Shown here in pieces: positions 62,545-64,000 of a stretch of 64,000 nt of DNA. Numbering within the stretch: the first letter of the stretch is position 1; the number at the start of each line of letters is the position of its first letter. The notes under the pieces are model-generated. The model did no database searches. It was given only the letters and a program-made list of their open reading frames with translations, and was not told the DNA's origin. Position numbers and translations under genes: made by a program. This stretch comes from Wolfiporia cocos (lineage: Eukaryota > Basidiomycota > Agaricomycetes > Polyporales > Phaeolaceae), in the NCBI GenBank assembly GCA_029448655.1, contig JACCLO010000004.1, forward strand, positions 1,054,001 through 1,118,000, written 5' to 3'.

Positions 62545-64000
62545 TGGTGATCGTCGACCATGGCCTATCCAAGGCAATCTCTCTCACCCCATGCGACAAA
62601 ATGATTACCAGCGAAGGGGCGGCGGAGATATTCCACCAAAAGATCTATTCGCTATATGGCATCCCCCGAAAGATCATTTCGGACAGGGGACCACAGTTCG
62701 CATCAAAACTATTCAGGGAATTATGCAAGCTGCAGGGAACGGAGTCAGCAATGAGTACAGCATACCATCCCCAGACAGACGGACAAACGGAAAGGATGAA
62801 CCAACAGATCGAAGTATACCTTCGTATCTATTGCATGAACGACCCTTTCCAATGGGTACAACGACTGCCTGACGTCGAATTTGCGCACAACACCAGACGG
62901 ACCGAAAACCGGCCAGCGCCACTTGAAATAATCCTAGGATACGTCCCGAGAGGATTCCCAGACTATGACAGAGTAGGGAACGTCCCAGCAGCTGTCGACA
63001 GGATCAAGAAGGTCAAAGAGGCGCGAAAGATGGCATTCATCGCGCATGAATTAGCCCAGAAAAGAATGGCAGGGCGGTTCCTTAGGGAACTGCCAAGGCT
63101 TGAGAAAGGGGACAAAGTCTGGCTCGACGCCAAGAACCTAACGATTCCCTATGAATCAAACAAACTGGAACCAAAAAGAGAAGGACCCTTCACCATCACA
63201 GAAAAAATGGGACCCACGACGTACCGGCTGCAGTTACCGACGAACTGGAAAATTTATCCGGTATTCCACACCGCCTTACTAAAACCATTCAAAGAAACAA
63301 GGGTGCACAGACCCAATTACCTACGGCCGCCACCTGACATCATCAAGGGACAAGAGGAATACGAAGTCGAAGCTATCTTGGCTGACAGATGGCGAGGAAA
63401 GAAGCATCAATACTTCGTCAAGTGGAAAGGCTATGCCACGGCCGACAATTCATGGGAAAATGAAGCGAACTTGGAGCATTCCAAAGAGCTGATAAAAAGC
63501 TACCACCGAATGCGAGTCAGAACAACCCCAACACTTGAAAGCCGAACAGTAATAGTATGTCGACGACTCGCCACCAACTCCCTCGCCGCGCCACGACCCC
63601 CCACAGCGACACGGGTCGCCGGGAAGGACGACCAAGAGGTACGCCGCCGAGGAGGTACTCCCCCCAACATCTGCAGATCAGACACGCCCTCCTCTGGTAC
63701 AGGGCCGAGGGACCTTTTGCTGGCCGAGCCGATGGCTGGACAGCCCTCTTCGACATCGCGCAGGACCTCACCCATGTCTACAGCTCGTACCAGAATATCA
63801 CTGAGGACCTCGTCCGAATGGAGGGGCAGATCAGAGCGCAGAGAGAGGGACTCGAGCTACTCACCGACAGACTTATCGACAGATTGGCCGCCACCACGAC
63901 GGCCCGACTACGACACGCGCTCAACGACTTCGAGGATCGCGAGCACGTTACTCCCAGTCGACCCGAATACATACCACGACCCGCCCGCTTTTTCACCACC
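62478..64000 (+). pseudogene. pol: Pol 3' part of copy 3 after frameshift, runs off window
   Basis: The frame after the deletion is open to the window edge. It encodes the integrase core (SVDFVTDLPR, ISDRGPQFASKLF, TERMNQQIEVY), the GPFTI-type C-terminal domain, a chromodomain (YEVEAILADRWRGKKHQYFV) and the low-complexity extension overlapping the 3' ORF. The only defect seen is the 1-bp loss before 62478. Confidence 0.88.
63557..64000 (+). CDS. 3' ORF of copy 3, N-terminal part
   Basis: 148 codons from ATG 63557 to the window edge, same protein as the copy 2 3' ORF (MSTTRHQLPRR, then PQHLQIRHALLWYRAEGPFA). After one in-frame codon difference, nine consecutive substitutions between GAA and the end of FAGRADGW are silent in this frame while most change the overlapping Pol frame. 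The zinc knuckles should lie beyond the window. Confidence 0.75.
   Translation, partial: MSTTRHQLPRRATTPHSDTGRREGRPRGTPPRRYSPQHLQIRHALLWYRAEGPFAGRADGWTALFDIAQDLTHVYSSYQNITEDLVRMEGQIRAQREGLELLTDRLIDRLAATTTARLRHALNDFEDREHVTPSRPEYIPRPARFFTT

Larger units (their letters stand above)
56919..64000 (+). mobile_element. Family B copy 3 Ty3/Gypsy element, 3' end outside window
   Basis: It starts with a full LTR inside the 5' LTR of copy 2 (expected duplication AGAAG, 56914-56918). Plus-strand order: LTR, primer site, gag with overlapping ORF, pol, 3' ORF. Pol has one 1-bp deletion near 62476. The 3' LTR is not in the window. Confidence 0.93.

Noticed and set aside
1..64000. CRISPR arrays, bacterial operons or prokaryotic signals
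   Set aside because: No spaced direct repeats of that type are present, and introns and gene content are eukaryotic.

Overview
The window looks like nuclear DNA of an agaricomycete (mushroom-forming basidiomycete). The genes are split by many introns of about 50 bp and sit close together on both strands. Dispersed P450 and F-box genes and Ty3/Gypsy retroelements with chromodomains and dUTPase domains fit this group. I cannot fix the species. dUTPase-bearing Ty3/Gypsy elements are, as I recall, known from Polyporales (Phanerochaete).

Layout. (1) 1-9303: most of a large Ty3/Gypsy element on the minus strand ('family A'). It has a 5' LTR, a self-complementary primer site, a long leader, an unrecognised ORF ahead of gag, gag, and pol with a dUTPase fused after the chromodomain. 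Its 3' LTR lies left of the window. (2) 9304-13624: an AT-hook/HMG-like gene with a 24-bp coding minisatellite, a 702-bp foldback element carrying Pol III promoter units in both arms, and gene-poor DNA. (3) 13625-42679: the gene-rich core. It holds COG4, an ARID protein with C-terminal membrane segments, an F-box pseudogene, a cytochrome P450, a YSA1-type Nudix hydrolase, SDA1, an RGG protein, PGK1, a polynucleotide kinase/phosphatase, a PITH protein, SKT5/CHS4 and JHD1. Functions are housekeeping (Golgi traffic, ribosome biogenesis, glycolysis, DNA repair, chitin deposition, histone demethylation) and the genes show no joint pathway. (4) 44404-64000: a stack of nested transposons, each inserted into the previous one. 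The order is foldback element, then family-B copy B1, then a 1.9-kb LTR miniature (in B1's LTR) and an A-like LTR (in B1's gag), then a B LTR (B0), then B copy 2 (minus), then B copy 3 (plus, running off the right edge).

The most unusual content is the family-B retroelement. It carries gag, an overlapping acidic ORF inside gag, pol with a dUTPase between protease and reverse transcriptase, and a 3' ORF with two zinc knuckles overlapping the pol C-terminal frame. Differences between copies are mostly silent in the two overlapping ORFs while they change Gag or Pol, so both look like real genes. Families A and B carry dUTPase at two different places in Pol. In three LTR families the predicted 5' end of the RNA is complementary to the primer site, as in Tf1-type self-priming, with different sequence but preserved pairing.

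All exon boundaries were read by eye from GT/AG sites and frame continuity. All family assignments rest on motifs recognised by eye, without database searches.
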